64,000 bases of DNA from Cohaesibacter intestini. Its GTDB lineage: Bacteria; Pseudomonadota; Alphaproteobacteria; Rhizobiales; Cohaesibacteraceae. The DNA lies in NCBI RefSeq assembly GCF_003324485.1, contig NZ_QODK01000001.1, positions 62,001 through 126,000 of the forward strand, in the 5' to 3' direction. The position numbers and the translations under genes were made by a program. The notes below the pieces were generated by a model. The model saw only the letters and a list, made by a program, of their open reading frames with translations, had not been told where the DNA came from and searched no databases. This document shows, piece by piece, positions 54,631 through 63,999 of this stretch (positions are counted from its first letter, which is position 1; the number at the start of each line of letters is the position of its first letter).

Positions 54631-55083
54631 ATGTCTCGCATGTCTGCTTTTTCCAGCCCTTTTCTGCTTGGCTTTGATGAAGTCGAGCGCGTTCTTGACC
54701 GGGTGGCCAAGGGCGCCAATGAAGGCTATCCCCCTTACAATATCGAACGCCTGGATCCCACTGAGTGCAAGTTGCTTGAAGGCAATGGAGGCAGCGGCGA
54801 CGTGCTGCGCATCACCCTTGCTGTGGCAGGCTTCACCCGCGACCAGCTTGATGTGACCCTGGAAGAGAGCCAGCTGGTCATTCGCGGTCGCCAGATTGAT
54901 GATCAGACCCGCCAATATCTGCATCGTGGTATCGCCGCCCGCCAGTTCCAGCGCTCTTTCGTGCTGGCCGAGGGCATAGAAATTCTTGGAGCCGAACTGA
55001 AAGACGGGCTATTGTCCATCGATCTCGCCCGGCCCGAACCAGAGAAAGTTGTCCGTAAAATCGCAATTGACGTCAAAGAATAA
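54631..55083 (+). CDS. Hsp20 small heat-shock protein
   Basis: The 150-residue protein is an IbpA/HspH-like holdase. It has a short N-terminal arm, MSRMSAFSSPFLLGFDEVER, the alpha-crystallin domain (NIERL through LRITLAVAGFTRDQLDVTLEESQLVIRG) and the hallmark FQRSFVLAEGIEILGAELKDGLLSIDL. AAGGA precedes the ATG. A clear sigma-32 promoter lies upstream, and a DUF1150 gene follows 78 bp on, the standard alphaproteobacterial pairing. The usual IxI tail reads KIAIDVKE. Confidence 0.94.
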   Translation: MSRMSAFSSPFLLGFDEVERVLDRVAKGANEGYPPYNIERLDPTECKLLEGNGGSGDVLRITLAVAGFTRDQLDVTLEESQLVIRGRQIDDQTRQYLHRGIAARQFQRSFVLAEGIEILGAELKDGLLSIDLARPEPEKVVRKIAIDVKE

Positions 55084-55161
55084 GGCCCTTCCCTCAGGTC
55101 CGGCGGTCTATTCACCCTCCCATGAATGCCGCACCGCTCGACCCAACATGTGAGCAACGCC

Positions 55162-55425
55162 ATGTATGAAGACGAAATGTTCGAAAGCGAAGAGATGGAA
55201 GACGGTTTGGAATCCATCATGCTCGAGCGCCGGATGGCTTATGTGCGTCAGGTGACAATGGATGATGTGATGGAAATGTTTCCCGAGGCACCGGAACTCC
55301 CGGTCAGTCAGGAATTGTGGGCTCTCCTGGATGTGCAGGGTCAGCCGATCGCCTTGGCCGGCTCGGAATCCGCCGTCAAGCTGAGTGCCATGCGCCATGA
55401 CATCGAGACCGTCAGCGTTCACTAA
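55162..55425 (+). CDS. DUF1150 family protein
   Basis: From the ATG at 55162 the protein is 87 residues (99 from 55126). It is acidic, beginning MYEDEMFESEEMEDGLES, and contains the family's conserved MAYVRQVTMDDVMEMFPEAPELPVSQELWALLDVQG-like core: the RQV segment, the PxxPxxQxLWAL block and GQPIALAGSESAV. DUF1150 genes almost always follow hsp20 in alphaproteobacteria; function is unknown. It is likely co-transcribed from the heat-shock promoter, and a terminator follows. Confidence 0.9.
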   Translation: MYEDEMFESEEMEDGLESIMLERRMAYVRQVTMDDVMEMFPEAPELPVSQELWALLDVQGQPIALAGSESAVKLSAMRHDIETVSVH

Positions 55426-55461
55426 CGCCAAATGGCTACATAGCTATTACACCAATGCAAG

Positions 55462-55490
55462 ACCGGTCAGGCTTCCCTGATCGGTTTTTT
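55462..55490 (+). terminator. terminator of the hsp20 operon
   Basis: ACCGGTCAGG and CCTGATCGGT form a 10-bp stem (one G-T pair) around CTTC, ending in TTTTTT. It starts 36 bp after the DUF1150 stop, just before the convergent chrA end. Confidence 0.88.
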
Positions 55491-55508
55491 GTGGTCTGAT
55501 TGCCAACC

Positions 55509-56849
55509 CTACACAAGGGTAGGTATCAGACCGATACCAATACCAAGCGCGCTGGTCACTCCAAGGCAGGCAAGGACCGACCATTGCCGCCAGTGCAACA
55601 AATAACCAGCAGCCAAAGCCAAGCCGAAGACAGCAGGGTTGAAACTGTCCCACTCGGGCAGATGCAACAGGATCGGCCCAAATGCCTGCTGTTGTACCGT
55701 GCCAAACAGCACATGCAGGGCAAACCAGACCGAGAGATTGAGGATGACGCCGACGACCGCTGCGGTGATCGCCCGCAAGGCTTCACGCAGGCGCGGGCGG
55801 TGGCTGATCCATTCGATATAGGGAGCCCCGGCAAAGACCCAGAGGAAGCAAGGGGCGAAGGTCGCCCAGAGGGTCACCATTGCTCCGACCAGTCCAAGCC
55901 AGAGATTGACGCCTCCGTCGGCCCGAGCGGCGGCCAGAAAACCAACAAATTCAGTCACCAGAATAAGCGGACCGGGTGTGGTTTCCGCCAGTCCCAAGCC
56001 ATCCATCATTTCGCTGGCAGACAGCCAGCCATGGGAATTGACGGCGTCCTGGGCCATATAGGCCAGCACCGCATAGGCTCCACCGAAGGTAACGGTTGCC
56101 AGTTTGGCAAAGAAGAGACCGATATTGCCGAGCATGGCGGGTTCCACCAGCCAGCCGATCAGGCCAAGAGGCACCAGCCAGAGCGTGAGCCAAACAAGGA
56201 TGGTGGCGAGGGTTTGCCTGAAGGGCACAGCCTTGACCGCCTCACCCTCTTCGCCTGCAGCCCCGGCAGGCATGCGACCGGCGTGCCAGACGCCATAAGC
56301 GGCCGCAAGCGCGATGATCAACGGAAAAGGCCATTGCAGAAAGAAGATGCCGACAAAGGCCAGACCGGCAATCAGCCAATGGGCTGTTCCGTCGAGCGCT
56401 TTTCTTGCCACTCGCAACAAAGCTTCAACAACGATAATCAGGACAGCGGCCTTGATGCCCATGAACAGGGAGGCAGCCAAAGGGGTTTGCCCCGCCAGTG
56501 CGTAAAAGGCTGCCAGCGCCAGAATGACAAGCGCACCGGGAATAACAAAGGCCAGACCGGCCATCAGCCCGCCGAGAGATCCATGCAGCCGCCAGCCTGA
56601 ATAGGTTGCCAGTTGCATCGCTTCAGGCCCGGGCAGCATCATGCAGAAAGACAGGGCATTGAGGAACTGCCGCTCGCTCAACCAGCCCTTTTCGTCGACG
56701 ATCATCCGATGCATCAGCGCAATCTGGGCAGCCGGACCACCAAAGGAAAGAAGCCCGATATGCCACCAGACATGATTGGCCTCAGCCAGCGTTGGAGACG
56801 GGTTTGTCGTCGGTGCAGTTGCCGACGGATCCTGCTGCTTGTTGGACAC
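55509..56849 (-). CDS. chrA: chromate transporter, long-chain type
   Basis: The 446-residue protein starts at a GTG with AAGGAAAAGC upstream. It has two homologous CHR halves: the first with SFGGPAAQIALMHRMIVDEKGWLSE and MLPGPEAMQLATYSG, the second with TFGGAYAVLAYMAQDAVNSHGWLS and TTPGPLILVTEFVGFL. About ten to twelve helices are apparent. Long-chain ChrA proteins export chromate or related oxyanions. It is convergent with the hsp20 operon and has no chrB regulator next to it. Confidence 0.92.
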   Translation of the reverse strand: MSNKQQDPSATAPTTNPSPTLAEANHVWWHIGLLSFGGPAAQIALMHRMIVDEKGWLSERQFLNALSFCMMLPGPEAMQLATYSGWRLHGSLGGLMAGLAFVIPGALVILALAAFYALAGQTPLAASLFMGIKAAVLIIVVEALLRVARKALDGTAHWLIAGLAFVGIFFLQWPFPLIIALAAAYGVWHAGRMPAGAAGEEGEAVKAVPFRQTLATILVWLTLWLVPLGLIGWLVEPAMLGNIGLFFAKLATVTFGGAYAVLAYMAQDAVNSHGWLSASEMMDGLGLAETTPGPLILVTEFVGFLAAARADGGVNLWLGLVGAMVTLWATFAPCFLWVFAGAPYIEWISHRPRLREALRAITAAVVGVILNLSVWFALHVLFGTVQQQAFGPILLHLPEWDSFNPAVFGLALAAGYLLHWRQWSVLACLGVTSALGIGIGLIPTLV

Positions 56850-57016
56850 GCTTTTCCTTCCTCAACGGGCCGCTTGTCAGGCGGCTGCCATTCCTGTCAG
56901 CAGATATGACCCTGCCAAGACTGCCTTTGTGGCCTGTTCGTTTGACAGGTCGATAACAAGGGGAGGAGAAAAAAGGCTCGTCGGGAGCGCTTCAGCCCGG
57001 ATGCTCAGAAGCGCAT

Positions 57017-57481
57017 TCAGGCAGCGTTGGATTCCTGAACGACACTCAAAACAGCGCGGATCTCATCGCCTTCGGTTGCGGCGCGCAGTTTTTCCAGAGT
57101 GCCTTCACTGCGCAACACGCGGGCAATGCGGGCAAGGGCCTTGAGATGGTCGGCTCCAGCCCCTTCGGGGGCGAGCAGCAGAAAGACGATATCGACCGGC
57201 TTGTCATCCATCGCGTCGAAATTGACCGGCTTGTCCAACAGAGCGAAAATGCCGTGGATACGATCCAGATCCGGCAACTTGCCGTGCGGAATCGCCACAC
57301 CTTGACCGACACCCGTCGAGCCGAGGCGTTCGCGTTGCAGCAATTTCTCGAAAATTTGACGCTGAGGCAAACCCGTCAATTGGGCGGCTCGCTCTGACAG
57401 CTCCTGAATTACCTGTTTCTTGCTGCTGGCCTTGAGCAACGGAATGATGGATTCAGGGGCGAGAAGATCGTTCAGTTCCAT
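57017..57481 (-). CDS. ptsN: nitrogen PTS protein EIIA-Ntr
   Basis: From the ATG at 57481 (GATGAGAG upstream) the protein is 154 residues, the normal length; an in-frame extension to 57664 would overlap hpf and is rejected. The phosphorylated histidine is His66 in GVGQGVAIPHGKLPDL, with later conserved VDIVFLLLAPEGAGADHLKALARIARVL. EIIA-Ntr is a regulatory phosphocarrier that tunes potassium uptake and stress responses. It follows hpf by 155 bp, the typical order next to rpoN. Confidence 0.94.
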   Translation of the reverse strand: MELNDLLAPESIIPLLKASSKKQVIQELSERAAQLTGLPQRQIFEKLLQRERLGSTGVGQGVAIPHGKLPDLDRIHGIFALLDKPVNFDAMDDKPVDIVFLLLAPEGAGADHLKALARIARVLRSEGTLEKLRAATEGDEIRAVLSVVQESNAA

Positions 57482-57636
57482 GAAACTCTCATCTGTCAAG
57501 CATTCCACCCCCGCATCATCTCTACGCTGGCAGAATGCTTCTGTTTCTTGAGCGACCAACCACACTGCCCCCGACATGACTGTTCGGAGGCAGGTTGATC
57601 TCGAGCCAACACCATCGGTGTCGGCATTATCAGGCT

Positions 57637-58209
57637 TTATTTGGTGAGGGAAGGATTGACCCAACCAACATGGCCGTCCTTGCGTTTATAAACCACGTTA
57701 ATAGCATCATCTCCCGCATTTCGGAAGACCATGACCGGGGCTTCGGTCATGTCAAGCGCCATCACGGCATCGCCAACGGTCATCGTCCGGATGGGCGACG
57801 TGGATTCGGCAATGACCACCGGGGTGAAGTCTTCCGGGACCTCATCCTGCGTATCAGGATTCTGGATCACGCCATATGCCACTTCAATCGCCTCAGGCGA
57901 TCCGGCACGTTCCGTCCGATGGCTTTTCAGGCGACGTTTGTAGCGCCGCAAGCGCTTGTCGATATGCTCGTTTGCATTCTCGAAACTTCGCTGCGGGTCA
58001 GCGTCTGAACCGCTTGCTTGCATGACCATCCCGGTATCGAGATGGATGACCAGATCACTCTTGAATCCGATCCCCTCTTTCTCCAAGGTCATATGACCTT
58101 TATAGCCACCATCGAAATATTTTTGGACGGTTTCGGCAACGCGATCTTCGGCATAACTGCGCAGTGAATCACCAACATCTACTTGTTTGCCTGATACTCG
58201 AAGCGTCAT
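57637..58209 (-). CDS. hpf: ribosome hibernation promoting factor, long form
   Basis: The 190-residue protein has an N-terminal ribosome-binding domain (MTLRVSGKQVDVGDSLRSYAEDRV to about 100, ending RRYKRRLKSHR) and a C-terminal dimerisation domain (TMTVGDAVMALDMTEAPVMVFRN and YKRKDGHVGWVNPSLTK), so it is the long form that pairs ribosomes into 100S dimers during stationary phase. GGGGGTT lies just before the start. It sits between rpoN and ptsN. Confidence 0.95.
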   Translation of the reverse strand: MTLRVSGKQVDVGDSLRSYAEDRVAETVQKYFDGGYKGHMTLEKEGIGFKSDLVIHLDTGMVMQASGSDADPQRSFENANEHIDKRLRRYKRRLKSHRTERAGSPEAIEVAYGVIQNPDTQDEVPEDFTPVVIAESTSPIRTMTVGDAVMALDMTEAPVMVFRNAGDDAINVVYKRKDGHVGWVNPSLTK

Positions 58210-58733
58210 GGAACCCCCTATTTTTCTTGGGTCAATGGGATGACCAACCTGTCTTCATCCCTTTATCAACGCGCGCCGTATAATCCTGCTATCGGTTAGG
58301 ATGCGGCCATCCGCGTCAGTACATGGTTGAGTGTCGGGTCGGCCAAAGCATGGCACATGGTCCCGGTACAGTCACATGCAACCGGGCAGCGCACACATAT
58401 GCGCTGGGCCGATGAATGTCAATGTATGGGAAAATCTGTCATGCATAGCTTCAGTCTGCCAAATAAATGCGGCATTGACCAGAAGACATGACAAACAGGG
58501 GACAGAAAGCGCATGGCATGCGTATTTATCCACTAACTTTCATGAATTGAAATGAATGAAATGTAGAAACTACCAAAGTATTAAGAAAATTTCACAATCA
58601 CGCATAGTTCCTGTTTTCAACTGCAGGATTTCAAGTCTTGACAGACCGCTTTTTTGCTTGTTCAAAACCGGGCAATTCTGCAGATTCAATCACCGCCTTC
58701 GTGACAAAAAGCAGCCACCAAAGCGAGAATCAA
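58210..58733. other. non-coding region between rpoN and hpf
   Basis: This 524-bp gap has no convincing gene on either strand. It must carry the hpf promoter and the end of the rpoN transcript, but no intrinsic terminator of good quality was seen. One near-consensus DnaA box, TTATCCACT, lies near 58526. A TGGCAC-like sigma-54 start was considered and does not have its GC partner. Confidence 0.45.
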
Positions 58734-60347
58734 TCAGCCTTGAGCGGCTTTTTTCTCGCGCCGCCGCTGAACGGACGACGGAATATGCATCGCTTCGCGA
58801 TATTTGGCGACCGTCCGCCGAGCAATATCGATGCCGCTGTCCCGCAACAAGGTCACAAGCGCATCGTCGGACAGAATCTTGCTAACGCTCTCGCCGTCGA
58901 TCGCTTGACGAATGCGGTGCTTGACTGCCTCAGCCGAGTGACTGTCGCCGCCCGAGGTGGCCGCGATGGCCGAGGTGAAGAAATATTTCATCTCGAAGGT
59001 GCCGCGGTTGGTGGCGATGAACTTGTTCGAGGTCACACGGCTGACCGTGCTTTCATGCATCTGGATGGCATCTGCGATGGTGCGCAGATTGAGGGGTCGA
59101 AGATGGGTCACACCATGGGTGAAGAAGGCATCCTGCTGCTTGACGATTTCGGTCGCGACCTTGAGGATCGTCTGGGCACGCTGATCAAGGCTCTTGACCA
59201 ACCAATTGGCGCTTTGCAGGCAATCGACCAGAAATTCCTTTTCCTTCTTGCCCGATGCGGTCTGGTTGATCTCCGCATAGTAGGTCCGGTTGACCAGCAC
59301 CCTTGGCAGGGTGTCACTGTTCAATTCCAACCGCCAGCTGCCGTCGCTTGCTTGCTTGACAAAGACATCGGGGATGATTGGCTGGACCGTCAGATGGCCA
59401 AAGCCACCACCGGGCCGGGGATTGAGTGCCCGGATCTCGGCCACCATCTCGGTCAGATCATCCTCGTCAACCGCGCAAAGCTTGCGTAGGGCAGCGAAGT
59501 CCCGCTTGGCCAGAAGTTCCAGATTGTCCAGCAGTGCAGCCATCGCCGGGTCGAACCTGTTCTGTTCCTTCAGTTGCAAAGCCAGACATTCAGACAGGGT
59601 GCGTGCAAAGACACCGGCCGGCTCGAAGGTTTGCAACACAGCCAGAACCGCCTCCACTTCCTCATCATCCACACCAAGCCGATTGGCAACCAGGGTCATG
59701 TCCGATTGCAAATATCCGAAATCATCGAGTTCATTGATCAGGAATTGTCCGATGATCCGCTGTTTCGGGTCAGCAATCGCGGTCGACAACTGCTGTTCAA
59801 GATGATCACTGAGGGAAAGCTCGCCAGCCAGCACGGCTTCCAGATCATAGTCGGGGTTTGCCCCCCCATTGCGCATGGGGGTCGACATCCACGGATCATT
59901 CAACTGAGGGCCGCTTTGCTCGGCGGAGCCGTGATCATCCGGAAAGACATTGTCGAGGCGGGCATCGAGGTCATTGGAAATGGCTTCCATATGCTCAGGT
60001 CGCTCGTCGCCAAACTGCTCGGACAGGTCGGGACCACCGCTTTCCCCGCCAGAGCTTTCGCCATCAGACGCTTCACCTGAAGCCTCTGTGTTGCTGCGTT
60101 CCGCATTGGCAGGAGCATCCCCGTCAAAGCGATCGCTGTCAGAGGTATCACCCGACTCGGAGCTGGACGTCTCGTTGGCATATTCACCACCCGCCGCCTC
60201 CAGCAAGGGATTGCTTTCAAGCTCCTGCTGGACATAGGAAACCAGATCGAGATTGGACATCTGCAACAGCTGAATGGCCTGCATCAGCTGCGGCGTCATC
60301 ACCAGCGATTGGCTTTGGCGAATATCCAGTCTGGGTGTCAGAGCCAT
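58734..60347 (-). CDS. rpoN: RNA polymerase sigma-54 factor
   Basis: The 537-residue sigma factor has region I (LDIRQSQSLVMTPQLMQAIQLLQMSNLDLVSYVQQELESNPLLE), an acidic Ser/Asp/Gly-rich region II (about 55-130, SSSESGDTSDSDRFDGDAPA and later), the core-binding domain, an HTH (HESTVSRVTSNKF) and the RpoN box ARRTVAKYREAMHIPSS near the C terminus. It controls nitrogen and other genes with enhancer-dependent activators. It lies between lptB and hpf, the standard alphaproteobacterial order. Confidence 0.97.
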   Translation of the reverse strand: MALTPRLDIRQSQSLVMTPQLMQAIQLLQMSNLDLVSYVQQELESNPLLEAAGGEYANETSSSESGDTSDSDRFDGDAPANAERSNTEASGEASDGESSGGESGGPDLSEQFGDERPEHMEAISNDLDARLDNVFPDDHGSAEQSGPQLNDPWMSTPMRNGGANPDYDLEAVLAGELSLSDHLEQQLSTAIADPKQRIIGQFLINELDDFGYLQSDMTLVANRLGVDDEEVEAVLAVLQTFEPAGVFARTLSECLALQLKEQNRFDPAMAALLDNLELLAKRDFAALRKLCAVDEDDLTEMVAEIRALNPRPGGGFGHLTVQPIIPDVFVKQASDGSWRLELNSDTLPRVLVNRTYYAEINQTASGKKEKEFLVDCLQSANWLVKSLDQRAQTILKVATEIVKQQDAFFTHGVTHLRPLNLRTIADAIQMHESTVSRVTSNKFIATNRGTFEMKYFFTSAIAATSGGDSHSAEAVKHRIRQAIDGESVSKILSDDALVTLLRDSGIDIARRTVAKYREAMHIPSSVQRRREKKAAQG

Positions 60348-60713
60348 TCTTGATCCCGTTCGGCGTGAATTGGTACGACTTTTGCTTGTTCTTTATATCA
60401 GCCCTTTTGCCATTTGCACAATTTCTAAAACTGCCTCCCGGCATAAAGGGGCATCGGGTTGGTCTTAACGCGTGCCCGGCACAAGACTAAAATCATAAAT
60501 ATCTATTTATTTTCTAGGGCTTAAGATAAAATTCGACCGTCAACCATAAATCGCGCATTTCCGTGTGTGGCTCTGAATTGTCGTTGAAAACTGACCTCGG
60601 CAGCTCGAATGCGGTATTATGTTTGCACAAAATACAAGCAGTTGGAGCCGCGTCCTGGACTCATTGGGAGAGGTGCTGACGCACAGAATGGAGCGTTGTC
60701 CAGGCTCAAAAGA
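60348..60713. other. non-coding region between lptB and rpoN
   Basis: The 366-bp gap contains no gene I can support. It should hold the rpoN promoter. An AT-rich stretch (about 60480-60560) is the only compositional feature. Confidence 0.4.
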
Positions 60714-61517
60714 TCACATCGAGAAGCTTTCGCCCAAATAGAGGCGACGGACATCCGGGTTCTGAATGATCTCTGTCGGTGTGCCATTGGTCAGTACGTT
60801 GCCAGAATGAATGATATAGGCACGATCGATCAAGGACAGGGTTTCGCGGACATTGTGATCGGTGATCAAAACACCGATGCCGCGGGCCGTCAGATGGCGG
60901 ACCAATTGCTGAATATCGCCAACCGCGATGGGATCAACGCCGGCGAAGGGTTCGTCAAGCAACATGAAGGATGGACGAGAGGCCAGAGCACGGGCAATTT
61001 CCAGCCGACGACGCTCACCACCGGACAAGGCAATCGCCATGGATTTGCGCAAATGGGTGATGGAGAATTCTTCCAACAGCTCATCGAGCTGTTCACGACG
61101 CTTCTTGCGATTGCGTTCAACCAGCTGCAGCACGGCCATGATATTGTCTTCGACATTCAAACCACGGAAAATCGAGGCTTCCTGAGGCAAATAGCCGATG
61201 CCAAGCTTGGCGCGACGATACATCGGCATGCGCGTGATGTCGAAACCGTCTAGGGAAATATACCCCTTGTCCGGGCGAACCAGACCGGTGATCATGTAGA
61301 AAACCGTCGTCTTGCCTGCCCCGTTGGGGCCCAGAAGACCAACCGCTTCCCCCCTTTTGACAGCCAGTGAGGCCGATGTGACCACCGTGCGGCGCTTGTA
61401 GCTCTTGCCAATGTCATGAACAACCAGCCAGCCGGGGCCATCCTGCATCAGGGGGTCAAACTCCTGATCAGCCTCAGCATCCCTATCAAGTTGGTTCTGG
61501 CCGTTGGTCTCTTGCAT
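60714..61517 (-). CDS. lptB: LPS export ABC ATPase LptB
   Basis: The 267-residue ATPase drives LPS extraction with LptFG. Walker A is GPNGAGKTT, then the LptB-typical LGIGYLPQEASIFRGLNVEDNI, signature LSGGERRRLEIARAL, Walker B FMLLDEPFAGVDPI and the switch region ITDHNVRE. It has an N-terminal extension of about 30 acidic residues. It follows lptA, with 204 bp between, and precedes rpoN. Confidence 0.96.
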   Translation of the reverse strand: MQETNGQNQLDRDAEADQEFDPLMQDGPGWLVVHDIGKSYKRRTVVTSASLAVKRGEAVGLLGPNGAGKTTVFYMITGLVRPDKGYISLDGFDITRMPMYRRAKLGIGYLPQEASIFRGLNVEDNIMAVLQLVERNRKKRREQLDELLEEFSITHLRKSMAIALSGGERRRLEIARALASRPSFMLLDEPFAGVDPIAVGDIQQLVRHLTARGIGVLITDHNVRETLSLIDRAYIIHSGNVLTNGTPTEIIQNPDVRRLYLGESFSM

Positions 61518-61626
61518 CGATTGCGCGGGTCTTCTTGATCATGGCGACAGGGTCGTCATACCAGTTTCAACATGTCACTGTCAGTTTGGGGTCGAAACTG
61601 GTTACAAGCACCGGCTTCGGGTTCGG

Positions 61627-61652
61627 TGTTCGGGGCTTTCGGGCTCCGAACA
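61627..61652 (-). other. hairpin in the lptA-lptB gap
   Basis: TGTTCGGGGC and GCTCCGAACA pair over 10 bp with one G-T around a 6-base loop, with no T tract on the minus strand. It may be an mRNA processing or stability element within the lpt operon. Confidence 0.45.
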
Positions 61653-61721
61653 GATTGTCATTGCTCTTAAATCCTAAGCGACGCATTGTCGAGGAGTTTC
61701 AGGCTGGATCCTTGTGTTTCT

Positions 61722-62351
61722 CTATTTTCGATTGGGTATGAACAGGCCCTGAACCCGCCCCTTGCCTTTTCCATTGGCGTTGCCGGTTTTGGCAGCGGAC
61801 AGCATCTGGGCAGCCCCACTTTTCATGTTCACCGTCAGCTTCGAGCCTCGCAGCACATTCTTGCCCTGCGTCAGGACCACATTGCCGCTCAATGTAATGA
61901 CCTCGCGGACCATGTCGACATAGGCGCGATCGCCCTTGGCATTCTGGTCCTTTTGTGAAATGCGGACACCGCCATCGGCCTCAAGCCGGGTGATGGACTG
62001 CGCAGTTCCGACCCCACCACCGGAATAATGGACCGTCAGGCGTGCGGAATTGACAATGGTGTCCCCTTGTTTGGCGCGGACACTGCCTTTGAAGACGGCG
62101 ATCTTCTCCTTGTCGAAGATATCGAGTTGATCGGCTTCGATTTCAATCGGCGCATCGGGATTGGTCCTCAGACCTGATGTGACTTGCGCCATGCCTTGCG
62201 CGGATACCCCACCTGTCAGCAATGCAAGCATCAGCAACATGGCAAGGGTGAACGTAGCGAGTTGCATTTTGGCAGAGGTCGTTTCCGCCTTTGCCGTGAC
62301 CTGCGCACGAGCCGTTGGACGGGGGCGATGATGCATACTGAAAGAATCCAT
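61722..62351 (-). CDS. lptA: LPS transport periplasmic protein LptA
   Basis: The 209-residue protein bridges the periplasm for LPS export. It has a signal/anchor (FTLAMLLMLALLTGGVSAQG) after about 28 polar residues, then the OstA beta-jellyroll: PIEIEADQLDIFDKEKIAVFKGSV, ARLTVHYSGGG, and VITLSGNVVLTQGKNVLRGSKLTVNM. The GGGAG ribosome site lies within the end of lptC; the start is 2 bp after the lptC stop. A shorter start at M29 would place the signal at the N terminus. Confidence 0.93.
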   Translation of the reverse strand: MDSFSMHHRPRPTARAQVTAKAETTSAKMQLATFTLAMLLMLALLTGGVSAQGMAQVTSGLRTNPDAPIEIEADQLDIFDKEKIAVFKGSVRAKQGDTIVNSARLTVHYSGGGVGTAQSITRLEADGGVRISQKDQNAKGDRAYVDMVREVITLSGNVVLTQGKNVLRGSKLTVNMKSGAAQMLSAAKTGNANGKGKGRVQGLFIPNRK

Positions 62352-62353
62352 GA

Positions 62354-63250
62354 CTAATTGCTCCCTTGTTGCGGTGCTGCACTGCTTTCACCATTGATCA
62401 ATGCGGTGTCGATGCGCAGTCGAACATTGCCCGTAAAACGGATCAGATCTCCGCTATCAATCGCCTCGAGTGTGTCGGCTTGCAGCAAAATGTCCTTTGA
62501 GGCAATGCGAACCGGCTCGGTGGTGCGCAGATAATTGTCCTTCATCTTCACTTCCACCGCTTCTGTCTTCAGGCCATAGCCCTGAGAAGATTTCACATCG
62601 ACCGCGCCGCTCAGCTCCAAAAACTCGTCCTTCTGATTGAAGCGGCCTGCATTGGACGTGAAGGTGACCCAATCGGCGTTGGGCATGGTGATCCGGGCAG
62701 ACAGATCTTCAAGATTGACCACGTCAGGCTCGGAGAGCTTCTGAATGGCCTTCACCGCCTTCACCTCATAGGCCCGGTCATCGGAAAAGCCGTTGAGGTT
62801 CGGGTTTTGCATGATGATCTCATCCTGCTTGAAGGCCTCTTCGTTGCTGACAACCTCTTCAGGCAGCGGAACAGGTTTTTGATTGACGGCCCATGTGGTG
62901 AAGCTTCCGATGATGCCAAGCGCAATCAGCGGCAACAGCCATTTCAGCCATGTCACCCGGCGGGTGTGGCGCTGGGCGGAGCGAAACGCCTTGTGCTGCT
63001 CATCTTCCGAAATGATGCGCATGTTGGAGAAGGTGGAGGCGCCATCCTTTGTCGGTTGGATTGATGTCGGATGTAGCGGTTCCGGCCCCAGATCTGCCGA
63101 GATATGATCGGCTTCGATGAGATCCGATTCAACTCGTTCTGCCTGTTCGTGTTGAACGCCCCCCTGACGAACAGCCTCGCGACGCGTCGGATCCGGAATG
63201 GCTGGGCCACGGCGCGTTTGAGGAAACGGGTCGTCCTTCGGGTCGGTCAT
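62354..63250 (-). CDS. lptC: LPS transport protein LptC
   Basis: The 298-residue protein is long for LptC: a polar N-terminal half (about 1-100) precedes the single membrane helix WLKWLLPLIALGIIGSFTTWAVN, followed by the periplasmic LptC domain with NPNLNGFSDDRAYEVKAVKAIQ, DWVTFTSNAGRFNQKDEFLELSGAVDV and VRIASKDILLQADTLEAIDSGDLIRFTGNV. LptC hands LPS from LptFG to LptA. It is directly followed by lptA and preceded by rnd, as in related genomes. Confidence 0.9.
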   Translation of the reverse strand: MTDPKDDPFPQTRRGPAIPDPTRREAVRQGGVQHEQAERVESDLIEADHISADLGPEPLHPTSIQPTKDGASTFSNMRIISEDEQHKAFRSAQRHTRRVTWLKWLLPLIALGIIGSFTTWAVNQKPVPLPEEVVSNEEAFKQDEIIMQNPNLNGFSDDRAYEVKAVKAIQKLSEPDVVNLEDLSARITMPNADWVTFTSNAGRFNQKDEFLELSGAVDVKSSQGYGLKTEAVEVKMKDNYLRTTEPVRIASKDILLQADTLEAIDSGDLIRFTGNVRLRIDTALINGESSAAPQQGSN

Positions 63251-63459
63251 GAATGGTCTCTCTGCTCTTCAGCTGTCTGAGGGGCGCACCAGATTTTGTT
63301 GGCAGTTCGGGCGACCGTCACAGGACGGGCACCTCCCATACAGGGGATCATGTCTGGCATATGGCGTATATAGCAGGGAAATCAAGGCGCAAATATGCTG
63401 TCTTCTGCCCCTGTCAGCCTGTTGCCGGGCCTTCCGATAGGGAATGTCGCCTGACAGGT

Positions 63460-63480
63460 TGAGGGGGGATGGCGCCCCCT
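63460..63480 (-). other. GC-rich hairpin after rnd
   Basis: GAGGGGG and CCCCCTC pair across a 7-base loop 28 bp after the rnd stop. No T run follows on the minus strand, so termination is uncertain. The rest of the 257-bp rnd-lptC gap shows nothing else. Confidence 0.4.
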
Positions 63481-63507
63481 CCCCGTGATCCCTTTGGGAC
63501 CATTCAA

Positions 63508-63999
63508 TCAGGAATGGGCGAAAATGTCACTCTCGTCCCAACCGGCCAGATCGAGCTTGGCGCGGGTCGGCAGAAAATCGAAACAGGCCTGTGCCATGTC
63601 CTTGCGATCCTCACGGGACAGGCGGGCCCGGAAAATCCCCATCAAACCATGCAGATACAGCACATCAGATGCCGCATATTTCTTCTGGGCATCGGTCAAC
63701 ATGTCCGCGCCCCAATCAGAGCTTTGCTGCTGTTTGGAGATATCCACTTCGAGAAACTCCCGACAGACATCCTTCAGACCATGGCGATCGGTGTAGGTGC
63801 GGGTCAGTTTGGAGGCGATCTTGGTGCAGAAGACCGGGTTCGGCATCACCCCGAAGGTGTGATAGAGCACGGCCAGATCAAAGCGGGCAAAGTGGAAGAT
63901 TTTGGTGACTTTTTCATTGGCCAGCAAGGTGCAGAGATTGGGCGCTTCGGTCTGTCCCTTGGCGATCTGGACCAGATCGGCAGATCCGTCTCCGGGGGA
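63508..63999 (-). CDS. rnd: ribonuclease D, 3' part only
   Basis: The frame is open to the window edge, so the N terminus is missing. The translated part begins SPGDGSADLVQIAKGQTEAPNL, then has the DEDD exonuclease segments: FHFARFDLAVLYHTFGVMPN (Exo II), TYTDRHGLKDVCREFLEVD and QQQSSDWGADMLTDAQKKYAASDVLYLHGL (Exo III, with the YxxxD pattern). RNase D trims tRNA 3' ends. The C terminus ends soon after the exonuclease domain, so this is the short alphaproteobacterial type without HRDC domains. Confidence 0.92.
   Translation of the reverse strand, partial: SPGDGSADLVQIAKGQTEAPNLCTLLANEKVTKIFHFARFDLAVLYHTFGVMPNPVFCTKIASKLTRTYTDRHGLKDVCREFLEVDISKQQQSSDWGADMLTDAQKKYAASDVLYLHGLMGIFRARLSREDRKDMAQACFDFLPTRAKLDLAGWDESDIFAHS

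Noticed and set aside
58340-58380. Possible sigma-54 promoter (TGGCAC) before hpf
   Set aside because: The TTGC element at the right spacing is missing and the orientation does not face hpf.
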